Assembly (NCBI GenBank): GCA_963609975.1
Contig: CAVDMD010000075.1
Coordinates: 1 to 11,390, forward strand
Reading direction: 5' to 3'
From: UMGS973 sp963609975
GTDB taxonomy: Bacteria; Bacillota; Clostridia; Peptostreptococcales; Anaerovoracaceae
DNA: 11,390 nt
A program made the position numbers and the translations under genes. The notes under the pieces were generated by a model. It ran no database searches. It was not told where the DNA came from and was given only the letters and a program-made list of their open reading frames with translations. This document shows, piece after piece, positions 1 through 6,351 of the stretch (positions within the stretch are counted from its first letter, which is position 1; each line of letters begins with the position of its first letter).

Positions 1-13
1 TGAAGCCCTAGCC

Positions 14-96
14 CAATTTGTATGAACAAATTGCGGCAGGTCTCATGCAAGAGTTCTCCAGCTTTAGCTGGCTGTGTTATACATCGCTTCTGCCGC
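14..96. repeat. Cluster of inverted repeats at the left edge
   Basis: Three inverted repeats are visible. CAATTTGT/ACAAATTG (14-21 and 26-33) has a 4-nt loop. CCAGCT/AGCTGG (58-63 and 66-71) has a 2-nt spacer. GCGGCAG/CTGCCGC (33-39 and 90-96) encloses the second hairpin. Read on the minus strand, a sequence matching an extended -10 (TGGTATAAT, 131-123) lies just upstream, so the repeats could fold in a transcript leaving the window on the left. No known riboswitch or RNA family was recognised. The short open frames on both strands do not resemble any protein I know. It could equally be the edge of a repeat element. Confidence 0.3.
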
Positions 97-154
97 TATT
101 GCGTCAATCAGCGTGTACAGACATTATACCATATTTTTGGCACAGTTGGTATGC

Positions 155-190
155 AAAAAGTGTACTTTTGCATATTATGCGCAAGTACAC
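155..190 (-). terminator. Intrinsic terminator of trmL
   Basis: On the minus strand, 9 nt after the trmL stop, GTGTACTT (190-183) pairs with AAGTACAC (167-160). The inner GCAT/ATGC pairs again, and five T residues (159-155) follow. Stem plus T-run just after a stop codon is the usual form of a rho-independent terminator. Confidence 0.7.
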
Positions 191-198
191 CCGTATTG

Positions 199-669
199 TC
201 ATCTGAGCTGCGGAAACCCCAGCTGTCTGAGAGCCTCAAACAAAATGATATTGACCGAGTTTGACAGATTAAGCGATCTTAATCTGGTATCCTCGCTCAT
301 CGGTATTCTGACGGCTCTTTCTCTGTTTGCATTTATGAAGTCCTTTGGCAGGCCTGCTGTCTCTCTGCCGAAAAGTATCATATCCTCATCATTAAACTGT
401 ACATCCGAGTATACGGTTTCACCCTTGGTTGTAGCAAGATACATGGTGCGGCCCGCATACTGCTCAAGAAACTGTTCAAGACTTTCGTGAACCTCCAGCC
501 TGACATACGGCCAGTAATCAAGTCCGGCTCTTCTGACTGCCTTGTCATCTATAGAAAACCCCAGCGGCTTTACCAGATGCAGCACTGCACCTGTCGCTGC
601 GCAGCTTCTGGCCACATTGCCTGTATTGGGCGGTATTTCAGGATTTACCATTACTATATGAATTGCCAT
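199..669 (-). CDS. trmL: tRNA (cytidine(34)-2'-O)-methyltransferase TrmL
   Basis: A 156-residue protein of the SPOUT (TrmH/SpoU) methyltransferase superfamily, in the short single-domain TrmL size class. Visible family features are the N-terminal NPEIPPNTGNVAR (residues 9-21), the central FGRETAGLP (about 101-109) and the C-terminal RSLNLSNSVNI (about 131-141), which form the SAM-binding trefoil knot and dimer interface. TrmL methylates the wobble-base ribose of tRNA-Leu isoacceptors in the cytoplasm. The ATG is preceded by GGAG 8 nt upstream, and the first residues match the family start. It is a single-gene unit, with its own promoter (700-728) shared back to back with hom and a terminator after the stop. 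Family assignment is secure; the exact tRNA targets are inferred from the family. Confidence 0.93.
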   Translation of the reverse strand: MAIHIVMVNPEIPPNTGNVARSCAATGAVLHLVKPLGFSIDDKAVRRAGLDYWPYVRLEVHESLEQFLEQYAGRTMYLATTKGETVYSDVQFNDEDMILFGRETAGLPKDFINANRERAVRIPMSEDTRLRSLNLSNSVNIILFEALRQLGFPQLR

Positions 670-699
670 TTTATCTCTCCAAATCTGTTACTTGATAAT

Positions 700-728
700 A
701 TAATAGCAGACCTTTGGCGCGGTATAAA
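700..728 (-). promoter_or_regulatory. Candidate trmL promoter
   Basis: On the minus strand there is TTTATA (728-723), a 17-nt spacer and TATTAT (705-700), 31 nt upstream of the trmL ATG. Each hexamer is reasonably close to the sigma-A consensus (4/6 and 5/6). It faces away from the hom promoter in the same gap. Confidence 0.5.
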
Positions 729-748
729 GACTTTTTTGCAAGTTTCTA

Positions 749-777
749 AAGACAAAACGCTTTTTTTGTTATATAAT
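749..777 (+). promoter_or_regulatory. Candidate promoter of the hom operon
   Basis: AAGACA (749-754), a 17-nt spacer containing a run of seven T, and a perfect TATAAT (772-777). Transcription would begin near 784, about 27 nt before the hom ATG. No T-box, riboswitch or attenuator fits in so short a leader. Confidence 0.6.
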
Positions 778-810
778 TGACTCATATTTGTTTACGTTCG
801 GAGGACACAT

Positions 811-1776
811 ATGAAAAAAGTAAATATTGGATTACTGGGGCTTGGCAACATAGGCACAGGTTCCTACAAAGTGCTTGAAATGAACAGAGCACAGATTGAA
901 AAAAACACAGGATGCGACATAAGAATCACTAAAATATTAGAGAGAGACACCACCAGAGAAAGAGGAATCAAGGTTTCCATGGATCAGTTCACACAGGATC
1001 CCGATGAAATTTTCAACGATCCCGATATAGATATAGTTATAGAGCTTCTGGGCGGTATCGAGCCTGCCTCAACGTTTATGCTTTCGGCATTAAACAGCGG
1101 CAAGCACGTTGTAACCGCAAACAAAGCAGCTGTTGCCGCAAATTATGACAGGCTTATGGCGGCAGCAGACAAGAACAATGTTGAGTTCAAGTTTGAGGCA
1201 AGTGTAGGCGGCGGCATCCCTATCCTGAATGCACTGACTACGGTTCTTGGCGCCAATGAATTCATAGAAATTCTCGGCATTCTGAACGGAACCACAAACT
1301 ATATCCTGACTCAGATGACCGAATACGGCCTTAACTATGATACAGTATTAAAGGTGGCTCAGGAAAAGGGCTTTGCAGAGGCTGATCCTACCGCAGATGT
1401 CGAAGGTATCGATGTTGCAAACAAGCTTTCGATACTGATGGCTCTTGCCTTTGACAAATATGTTCCGCCTACTGAAATCCCGACCATAGGTATTACGGGC
1501 GTTACCATGGAAGCCATCGAAGCCGCCAAAAAAGACAACAGCAAAATCAAGCTGATTGCAAAGGCAAAGAAAACCGACAAGGGCATCGAATACAGCGTAC
1601 AGCCTACAAAGCTTTCAAACGACCATCCTCTTGCATCGGTATCAAATGAGTTCAATGCAGTGTTTGTAACAGGCAATGCTGTCGGCGAGCTTATGTTTTA
1701 CGGCAAGGGTGCAGGTCCGCTTCCTACTGGCAGTGCCGTTATGGGCGACATAATAGAAATAGCTAAGAGAATTTAG
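811..1776 (+). CDS. hom: Homoserine dehydrogenase without ACT domain
   Basis: A 321-residue NAD(P)-dependent homoserine dehydrogenase, converting aspartate semialdehyde to homoserine on the way to threonine and methionine. The Rossmann loop GLGNIG is at residues 10-15, TANK at 102-105, GGGIPI at 133-138, GILNGTTNYI at 156-165, the catalytic-domain block DPTADVEGIDVANK at 192-205 and the closing GKGAGPLPTGSAVMGDII at 298-315. The protein ends there, whereas most bacterial Hom proteins run about 400-430 residues and end in an ACT domain that senses threonine. The stop is followed at once by the next gene's ribosome binding site, so nothing of an ACT domain remains. GGAGG lies 6 nt before the ATG. 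The gene is first in a two-gene operon with the SEC-C protein (17-nt gap). The enzyme family is certain; loss of threonine control is inferred. Confidence 0.93.
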   Translation: MKKVNIGLLGLGNIGTGSYKVLEMNRAQIEKNTGCDIRITKILERDTTRERGIKVSMDQFTQDPDEIFNDPDIDIVIELLGGIEPASTFMLSALNSGKHVVTANKAAVAANYDRLMAAADKNNVEFKFEASVGGGIPILNALTTVLGANEFIEILGILNGTTNYILTQMTEYGLNYDTVLKVAQEKGFAEADPTADVEGIDVANKLSILMALAFDKYVPPTEIPTIGITGVTMEAIEAAKKDNSKIKLIAKAKKTDKGIEYSVQPTKLSNDHPLASVSNEFNAVFVTGNAVGELMFYGKGAGPLPTGSAVMGDIIEIAKRI

Positions 1777-1793
1777 GACAGGAGGACAGACCG

Positions 1794-2300
1794 ATGGCTA
1801 CTTTATATGAGCAGTGGAAAGATTTAATCGAAAACCAGACAGAAGACACCTTTGAAGCCTTCTGGAAAGAATACAGTGAAACAGAAACAAGAATCTACAA
1901 AGATCTGCTTGCAAACCACACTGAGGTCACAAAGGGAACTTTCAAAGAGCTTGCCGAAAAATATGAGGCAGATCCTGTGATATTCATGGGATTTCTTGAC
2001 GGTATAGATACAAGCCTCAAGGCCTCCGGTGATTTCAAGGCTTTTGACGAGAACTCCGAGATCGTTCTGGATATAGACTTTGAGAAGCTGTTTTACAATA
2101 TGCTTGTCGCAGAGGCGCAGTACCTTTATACTCTTGAGGAATGGGAAAACGTACTCGACGAGGTAACAAGAATAGGCATACTGCAGGCATACAAAAAATC
2201 AAAAATAGTGGTAAGGGAACAGCCTAAGGTTGGAAGAAACGACCCCTGCCCCTGCGGCTCCGGCAAAAAATACAAAAAATGCTGCGGGGCTAGCAAATAG
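1794..2300 (+). CDS. SEC-C motif protein of unknown function
   Basis: A 168-residue, acidic, probably soluble and mostly helical protein ending in a SEC-C zinc-binding motif (VGRNDPCPCGSGKKYKKCCG, residues 146-165; Cys152, 154, 163 and 164). This motif is known from the C-terminus of SecA, where it binds zinc and contacts SecB or the ribosome, and it also occurs on many small proteins of unknown role. Residues 1-140 carry no motif I recognise. AGGAGG lies 8 nt before the ATG. The gene follows hom by 17 nt and almost certainly shares its transcript, but nothing in the sequence links it to amino acid synthesis. A role at the ribosome or in protein handling is a guess from the motif alone. Confidence 0.85.
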   Translation: MATLYEQWKDLIENQTEDTFEAFWKEYSETETRIYKDLLANHTEVTKGTFKELAEKYEADPVIFMGFLDGIDTSLKASGDFKAFDENSEIVLDIDFEKLFYNMLVAEAQYLYTLEEWENVLDEVTRIGILQAYKKSKIVVREQPKVGRNDPCPCGSGKKYKKCCGASK

Positions 2301-2309
2301 AGTATTATT

Positions 2310-2342
2310 AAAGCATAGCCGTGTAATCTGCGACTATGCTTT
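2310..2342. terminator. Bidirectional terminator between convergent genes
   Basis: AAAGCATAG (2310-2318) pairs with CTATGCTTT (2334-2342) across a 15-nt loop. It lies 10 nt after the SEC-C stop and 12 nt past the stop of the convergent CorC-type gene. The T-tracts are short on both sides, so efficiency may be moderate, but its position suits both transcripts. Confidence 0.6.
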
Positions 2343-2353
2343 TATATTGCCTG

Positions 2354-3682
2354 TTATTCTTCTGTTTCTTCCTGCTCTTTTTCTATTCTTATGCCTATCT
2401 TGTCTATACGATGTTTTTCCATTGCAAGAATTTTGAACTCCGCTTTTATATTATCTGATGTAACAGTCGCTGTATCGCCTGTTTCGGGGATCCGGTCAAA
2501 TATGGTCAGCACAAGCCCTGCCGCCGTATCACATTCGTCCGCAAGCTCAGGTTCAAATCCTATGAGCTCAATGGTTTCGTCAGCCGAAAGAGTCCCGTCT
2601 ATAATAAATGTGTTCTCGGTTACAGGAACCACTTCCGAGCCTCTGCTCTGTATGTACTCATCATCACCGTTTCCGATTATTTCTTTCATAATGTCGGACG
2701 TGGTGACAATTCCTGCGGTTCCGCCGTACTCATCCACTACAAGAACAAACTTGGTGCCCTTGCCCTGCATTATCTGCATCAGCCTGTCCGCCGGAAGAAA
2801 TTCGGAAACTGCCGTAATAGGTCTGACAGGAAGCCATTTGTATTCTCTGTCTTTGATTTTTTCCTCATTCCAGTAAAGGTCTTTGATATGAATGAATCCC
2901 TCTATGCAGTCCTTGTTGCCTCTGCACACAGGATATCTGGTATATTTGCATTTTTTGATCATTTCAAGGTTTTCACTGTACGGAAGCTCCAGATCAAAAC
3001 ATTCAACCTCTGTTCGCGGCGTCATTATCGCGGAAATCTCTTTGTCGTACAGACAGAATATATTATTTATAAATTCTTTTTGTCTCGGGTTGATAAGACC
3101 GTTTTCGGTGCTCTCATCTATAAGGAGCTGTATTTCCTCACCCGTATAAACCTCCTGCTCGCTTGCGGCATTGTGCCCCATGAGCTTCATTACACCATTG
3201 GTTACTGAATTGAAAAGCCACATAACCGGAGCAGTCATGCGATAAAACCAGATAAGCGGCACTGCCGTCAGTCTGGCATATCTGTCGGTCGAAAATATGG
3301 CAAGGGATTTAGGTATAAGCTCGCCCGCAACAATATGAAGCGCCGTAACGATTGCAAAGCCTAATGCTACGGAAATAGCCGAAACAGCTCCCTCGGAAAC
3401 TCCCAGAGCAGTAAGCCCCGGCCGTATAAGCTCCGATACCGCAGGCTCTCCCAGCCAGCCGAGTGCAAGCGAAGCAAGGGTTATTCCAAGCTGACACGCC
3501 GAAAGATAAGAATTGACATTATTTGCAATGCGAAGCGCAGCCTTTGCTCCTGCCCTGCCTTCATCTGCGGCAATCTGAAGCTGGGTTTTGCGCACTCTTA
3601 CGAGGGCAAACTCCGCCACGACAAAGAACGCATTCATAAAAAGAAAAAAAACAACAAGAATCAAACTGAGTGCTGTTGACAC
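2354..3682 (-). CDS. CNNM/CorC (HlyC-type) membrane protein with CBS pair
   Basis: A 442-residue protein of the 'hemolysin-related' CNNM/CorC family. Residues about 1-190 form the DUF21 membrane domain: TM1 (LSLILVVFFLFMNAFFVVAEFAL), a long hydrophobic stretch around FAIVTALHIVAGELIPKSLA, and a third around LIWFYRMTAPVMWLF. A cytosolic CBS pair follows (about 205-330; IMTPRTEV and LVVDEYGGTAGIVTTSDI), then a C-terminal CorC_HlyC domain (about 345-425). Family members are implicated in Mg2+ or Co2+ transport; the hemolysin name is historical. The frame is open upstream to an ATG at 3769, but I chose the GTG at 3682 because AGGAGG lies 6 nt before it, the promoter at 3717-3745 would start transcription downstream of that ATG, and the hydrophobic N-terminus begins there. 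The transported ion cannot be read from the sequence. Confidence 0.9.
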   Translation of the reverse strand: MSTALSLILVVFFLFMNAFFVVAEFALVRVRKTQLQIAADEGRAGAKAALRIANNVNSYLSACQLGITLASLALGWLGEPAVSELIRPGLTALGVSEGAVSAISVALGFAIVTALHIVAGELIPKSLAIFSTDRYARLTAVPLIWFYRMTAPVMWLFNSVTNGVMKLMGHNAASEQEVYTGEEIQLLIDESTENGLINPRQKEFINNIFCLYDKEISAIMTPRTEVECFDLELPYSENLEMIKKCKYTRYPVCRGNKDCIEGFIHIKDLYWNEEKIKDREYKWLPVRPITAVSEFLPADRLMQIMQGKGTKFVLVVDEYGGTAGIVTTSDIMKEIIGNGDDEYIQSRGSEVVPVTENTFIIDGTLSADETIELIGFEPELADECDTAAGLVLTIFDRIPETGDTATVTSDNIKAEFKILAMEKHRIDKIGIRIEKEQEETEE

Positions 3683-3716
3683 AAAAAACCTCCTGTATAA
3701 AAAATCTGTTAACACT

Positions 3717-3745
3717 ATTCTAATGAATCTTAGCGGCTCTGTCAA
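3717..3745 (-). promoter_or_regulatory. Strong promoter of the CorC-type gene
   Basis: On the minus strand there is a perfect TTGACA (3745-3740), a 17-nt spacer and TAGAAT (3722-3717). The predicted start is near 3710, giving a leader of about 28 nt before the GTG. A 12-bp palindrome, GCAGTATACTGC (3756-3767), sits just upstream of the -35 and could be a binding site, though this is unproven. Confidence 0.72.
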
Positions 3746-3800
3746 TCTTACCAAAGCAGTATACTGCACAGTCTTGTCTGTTTTATCGGCTATTCACTCC

Positions 3801-3830
3801 CTGCAGATGACAGCCGCCCTATATCTGCAG
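3801..3830 (-). terminator. Possible terminator or hairpin at the end of the Panacea gene
   Basis: CTGCAGAT (3801-3808) and ATCTGCAG (3823-3830) form a perfect 8-bp inverted repeat spanning the stop codon. There is no T-run after it on the minus strand, so it may stabilise the mRNA 3' end rather than terminate. Confidence 0.35.
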
Positions 3831-4298
3831 GCTCTCTGCATATCTGAACTGAATCACATCTCCCTGCGCTGTTGCAGTGTATGCTTTTTCTCTGTGCATA
3901 AGTGCAACTATTTCGCTTCCGCTCATAAATCCCAGTCTGTCAATAACAGTATCGATAATATGTTTATCTTCGTCTGTAAGCGCCGTAAACGACACCTCAC
4001 CGCCCAAAGAAAAACGATATGCTGTGATTTCCCCCATATCTGTTTCTTTGCATGGAATGCCATTGAGGTCAACAATTGAATTGTGCCCCTCAGGAACAGC
4101 ACCCATAGGCAAAGCCTTATACACAAGCCCTGTAATAGCAAAACCTCTTTCGCTGTATGACAGCGCATCTGCATACCACATAAGCTTCATAAGCTTAACC
4201 TTGCAAAGTTCAGTGACCCTCTCCGATGCTGCAAAGTACCTGATTACATCTATAACCTTGTCTAAAGAAAGCCTCCTGCTCACTCTCAATTCGTGCAT
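3819..4298 (-). CDS. Panacea-domain (SocA-like) protein
   Basis: A 159-residue protein with a Panacea domain (SocA/DUF4065 family) across most of its length. The core is LSLDKVIDVIRYFA (residues 10-23), then VKLMKLMWYADALSYSERGF (34-53), ITGLVYKALPMGAVPEGH (55-72) and the C-terminal SGSEIVALMHREKAYT block (about 130-145). Panacea proteins act as antitoxins for many unrelated toxins, and SocA is an adaptor that delivers its toxin to ClpXP. Many firmicute relatives carry an N-terminal zinc-ribbon/HTH part; none is visible here. No toxin-like gene adjoins it. The ATG at 4298 is the only good in-frame start, yet its ribosome binding site is weak (GCAGG about 15 nt upstream). A promoter and a 28-bp palindrome lie just upstream. 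The domain call is firm; antitoxin activity is inferred from the family. Confidence 0.82.
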   Translation of the reverse strand: MHELRVSRRLSLDKVIDVIRYFAASERVTELCKVKLMKLMWYADALSYSERGFAITGLVYKALPMGAVPEGHNSIVDLNGIPCKETDMGEITAYRFSLGGEVSFTALTDEDKHIIDTVIDRLGFMSGSEIVALMHREKAYTATAQGDVIQFRYAESLQI

Positions 4299-4329
4299 TT
4301 GCTGCTGCGTTCAATCCTGCCACCGTCTT

Positions 4330-4357
4330 TATATAGGTATCAATTGATACCTATATA
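4330..4357. promoter_or_regulatory. Perfect 28-bp palindromic operator candidate
   Basis: The half-site TATATAGGTATCAA (4330-4343) is followed directly by its exact reverse complement (4344-4357), with no spacer or mismatch. It covers the last three bases of the -10 of the Panacea promoter and the predicted start site, the classic position for a repressor operator. Confidence 0.75.
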
Positions 4358-4383
4358 GTACAGCCGCCGCGGCCTTTTATCAA
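4355..4383 (-). promoter_or_regulatory. Promoter of the Panacea gene
   Basis: On the minus strand: TTGATA (4383-4378, 5/6 to consensus), a 17-nt GC-rich spacer and TACTAT (4360-4355, 5/6). The predicted start falls inside the palindrome, leaving a leader of about 50 nt before the ATG at 4298. Confidence 0.7.
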
Positions 4384-4469
4384 CAGCAAATTTCTCTTAC
4401 GCAGTCGAACGGGAATTTATTTCTGTTTTCTTTTTTCTTTTTTTATTCCGCCAAAAAAACGCCAGACTG

Positions 4470-4523
4470 TTTACTTTTTAACAAATTTATATTAAACTAA
4501 TAAGGTATGCGCAATATGCATAC
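4470..4523 (+). promoter_or_regulatory. Candidate but promoter with start-site inverted repeat
   Basis: TTTACT (4470-4475), a 17-nt spacer and TAAACT (4493-4498) make a moderate promoter match. The predicted start is next to an inverted repeat, GTATGC (4505-4510) and GCATAC (4518-4523), which could be an operator or a 5' stem on the mRNA. The AT-rich gap offers other possible -10 boxes, so the choice is tentative. Confidence 0.4.
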
Positions 4524-4574
4524 ACTGCAAAACCGTACATATTTTAATATTTATATATCGGAGGAATTCACACA

Positions 4575-5918
4575 ATGAACATTCAGAAACAGTATCAGAC
4601 TAAGCTTACAACAGCCGAAGAAGCAGTAAAGGTCGTAAAATCAGGCGACTGGGTTGACTATACGTGGGGCGTATGCACTCCCGATGCGCTTGATAAGGCT
4701 TTAGCTGCAAGAGCCGGCGAATTATTCGATGTAAAGGTTCGCGGCGGCATCATAATGAAAGAGCCTGAAATCTTCAAGGTTGACAATGTCACCGAGCATT
4801 TCTCATGGAATTCATGGCATATGACAGGAATCGAGAGAAAAGCAATCGCAAAGGGCTTCTCATATTATGCACCTATCCGCTATTCGGAACTGCCTCGTTA
4901 CTATTATGATATCGACAGCAAACCCGATGTTGCAATGTTTCAGGTAACGCCTATGGATTCACAGGGGTATTTCAGCTTCGGCCTTGAAGCCTCACACCTC
5001 AAGGCTGTATGCGACACAGCCGGAACAGTTATCGTCGAGGTAAACCCTAATATGCCATATGCCTACGGCGACGATACAACCAGAGTTCATATCAGCGATG
5101 TGGACATGATAGTTGAAAACGACGGGCCCGCACTGCCTACACTTGGCGGAGGCGACGCACCTATGACCGACATCGACAAAAAAGTTGCGGAATATATAGT
5201 TGAGGAGCTTTGTGACGGTTCCTGCATACAGCTTGGTATCGGCGGTATGCCAAATGCGGTAGGCAAGCTGATTGCCGAATCCGATCTGAAGGATCTCGGT
5301 GTTCACACAGAAATGTATGTTGACGCATATTACGAGCTTGCAAAATCAGGCAAGGTTACAGGACGCCGCAAGAATATCCACAAGGGCAAGCAGATGTATG
5401 CATTCGCAGCAGGAAGCACCGAGCTTTATGAATATATCGACAACAACCCTGAGGTTGTAAGCGCATCGGTGGGATATGTCAACGACATTCGCACAATCTC
5501 GGCTTTAGACAACTTCATGTCCATCAACAACGCCGTAAACTTCGACCTGTTCGGACAGGTAAATGCAGAATCAGCAGGCACAAGACACATCAGCGGTTCC
5601 GGCGGACAGCTTGACTTCGTACTGGGCGCTTATCTGTCAAAAGGCGGCAAGAGCTTCATCTGCTGCTCATCAACATTTACAGACAAAAGCGGCAGGACAC
5701 AGTCAAGAATACTGCCTACACTGACACAGGGCTCAATAATCACAGACACACGCTGCAACACTCATTTCCTTGTAACCGAATACGGCAAGGCAAACCTCAA
5801 GGGACTTTCAACATGGCAGAGAGCAGAGGCTATTATCAATATCGCTCATCCTGACTTCCGCGACCAGCTCATCAAAGAGGCTGACAAAATGGGAATCTGG
5901 AAAAAATCAAACAAATAG
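4575..5918 (+). CDS. but: Butyryl-CoA:acetate CoA-transferase
   Basis: A 447-residue family I CoA-transferase of the acetyl-CoA hydrolase/transferase group. It moves CoA from butyryl-CoA to acetate, releasing butyrate and acetyl-CoA in the cytoplasm, the final step in most gut butyrate producers. Visible marks are TEHFSWNSWHM (73-83), GLGGMP-type loop GIGGMPN (221-227), the HTEM segment with the likely catalytic Glu246, and GSGGQLDFVLGAYLSKGGKSFICCSS (341-366), which forms the CoA/oxyanion region. Its length matches But and 4-hydroxybutyrate CoA-transferase (AbfT) enzymes. I favour But from the overall motif pattern, but the two are close and only phylogeny or assay separates them. GGAGG lies 10 nt before the ATG. 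The gene stands alone between its own promoter and terminator, as is common for but. Confidence 0.88.
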   Translation: MNIQKQYQTKLTTAEEAVKVVKSGDWVDYTWGVCTPDALDKALAARAGELFDVKVRGGIIMKEPEIFKVDNVTEHFSWNSWHMTGIERKAIAKGFSYYAPIRYSELPRYYYDIDSKPDVAMFQVTPMDSQGYFSFGLEASHLKAVCDTAGTVIVEVNPNMPYAYGDDTTRVHISDVDMIVENDGPALPTLGGGDAPMTDIDKKVAEYIVEELCDGSCIQLGIGGMPNAVGKLIAESDLKDLGVHTEMYVDAYYELAKSGKVTGRRKNIHKGKQMYAFAAGSTELYEYIDNNPEVVSASVGYVNDIRTISALDNFMSINNAVNFDLFGQVNAESAGTRHISGSGGQLDFVLGAYLSKGGKSFICCSSTFTDKSGRTQSRILPTLTQGSIITDTRCNTHFLVTEYGKANLKGLSTWQRAEAIINIAHPDFRDQLIKEADKMGIWKKSNK

Positions 5919-5932
5919 AATATCCATTCATC

Positions 5933-5956
5933 GGAGCTGCATACGCGGCTCCTTTT
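5933..5956 (+). terminator. Intrinsic terminator of but
   Basis: GGAGCTGC (5933-5940) pairs with GCGGCTCC (5945-5952), including one G-U pair, across the tetraloop ATAC. TTTT follows. It begins 14 nt after the but stop. Confidence 0.8.
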
Positions 5957-5964
5957 GATATTTC

Positions 5965-6012
5965 AAAAAAATAATATGCGACAGAAAGAAAATTCTCCCT
6001 GCCGCATATTAT
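5965..6012 (-). terminator. Intrinsic terminator of the HMA-like/DUF operon
   Basis: ATAATATGCG (5971-5980) and CGCATATTAT (6003-6012) form a perfect 10-bp stem, with an additional CAG/CTG pairing inside after a mismatch. Read on the minus strand, six T residues follow the stem. It starts 18 nt past the HMA-like stop codon. Confidence 0.78.
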
Positions 6013-6030
6013 GAATTATGTAAAGGAATT

Positions 6031-6237
6031 TCAGTCAGCTCTGTAACCTATCTGGTAGATAGTTCTTTTCATATCGTCTACCGATATGAGCTCCGGTGCA
6101 TAAATTATTTCTGCAATTCCGGTTTTATCATCTATTACAATGTTTTCTATTCCATCCGACGTTTCCAGTACTCTCTTTATATCCTCGCTGTTTTCAGCAT
6201 TATCAATGTCGCATATTTTCAGATTAATGCTTTTCAC
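6031..6237 (-). CDS. HMA-fold protein lacking the CxxC metal site
   Basis: A 68-residue protein with the pattern of a heavy-metal-associated (copper-chaperone-like, beta-alpha-beta-beta-alpha-beta) domain: MKSINLKI strand, helix SEDIKRVLETSDGI, ENIVIDDKTGIAEIIYAP strands, helix SVDDMKRTIYQIGY. Aligned on helix 1, the metal-binding CxxC falls on Asn13-Ala-Glu-Asn16. The only cysteine is Cys9, so ordinary Cu(I)-type binding is not expected. I chose the GTG at 6237 because GGAGGT lies 7 nt before it and the protein then starts as HMA domains usually do; the ATG at 6252 would add five residues and has no ribosome binding site. It is third after the DUF2325 and DUF3793 genes, with a 114-nt gap in which I see no terminator. 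Function unknown. Confidence 0.72.
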   Translation of the reverse strand: MKSINLKICDIDNAENSEDIKRVLETSDGIENIVIDDKTGIAEIIYAPELISVDDMKRTIYQIGYRAD

Positions 6238-6351
6238 TGTCAGCACCTCCATTTGTTAATCTGCAGCCGGGTGCCCCGCAATACCGTTCCTTTCATTCAG
6301 AGGATACAGTCTGCCGGCACCTGTCTGTATGAGGAGAGTTCTCTGTTGGTG

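Noticed and set aside
74..490. Plus-strand 138-codon open frame across trmL
   Set aside because: It is antisense to the well-supported trmL gene, has no ribosome binding site and its product resembles nothing.
2391..2876. Plus-strand 161-codon serine-rich open frame
   Set aside because: It lies opposite the CorC-type gene and has the composition of an antisense shadow.
3683..3769. N-terminal extension of the CorC-type protein from the ATG at 3769
   Set aside because: The ATG lies upstream of the TTGACA/TAGAAT promoter's start point, and the GTG at 3682 has an ideal AGGAGG and begins the hydrophobic N-terminus.
3801..3830. Hairpin at the Panacea stop as a strong terminator
   Set aside because: The stem is perfect but no T-run follows on the minus strand, so it is kept only as a low-confidence feature.
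4261..4290. AGGAGG inside the Panacea gene (codons 8-9) as an internal ribosome binding site
   Set aside because: No in-frame start codon follows at a usable distance; the first out-of-frame ATG is followed directly by a stop.
4210..4323. 37-codon minus-strand frame starting GTG at 4323 and overlapping the Panacea start
   Set aside because: It has no ribosome binding site, no family resemblance and overlaps the real gene; it may be chance. It was also considered as a frameshifted HTH remnant, but a stop within the palindrome closes the frame upstream.
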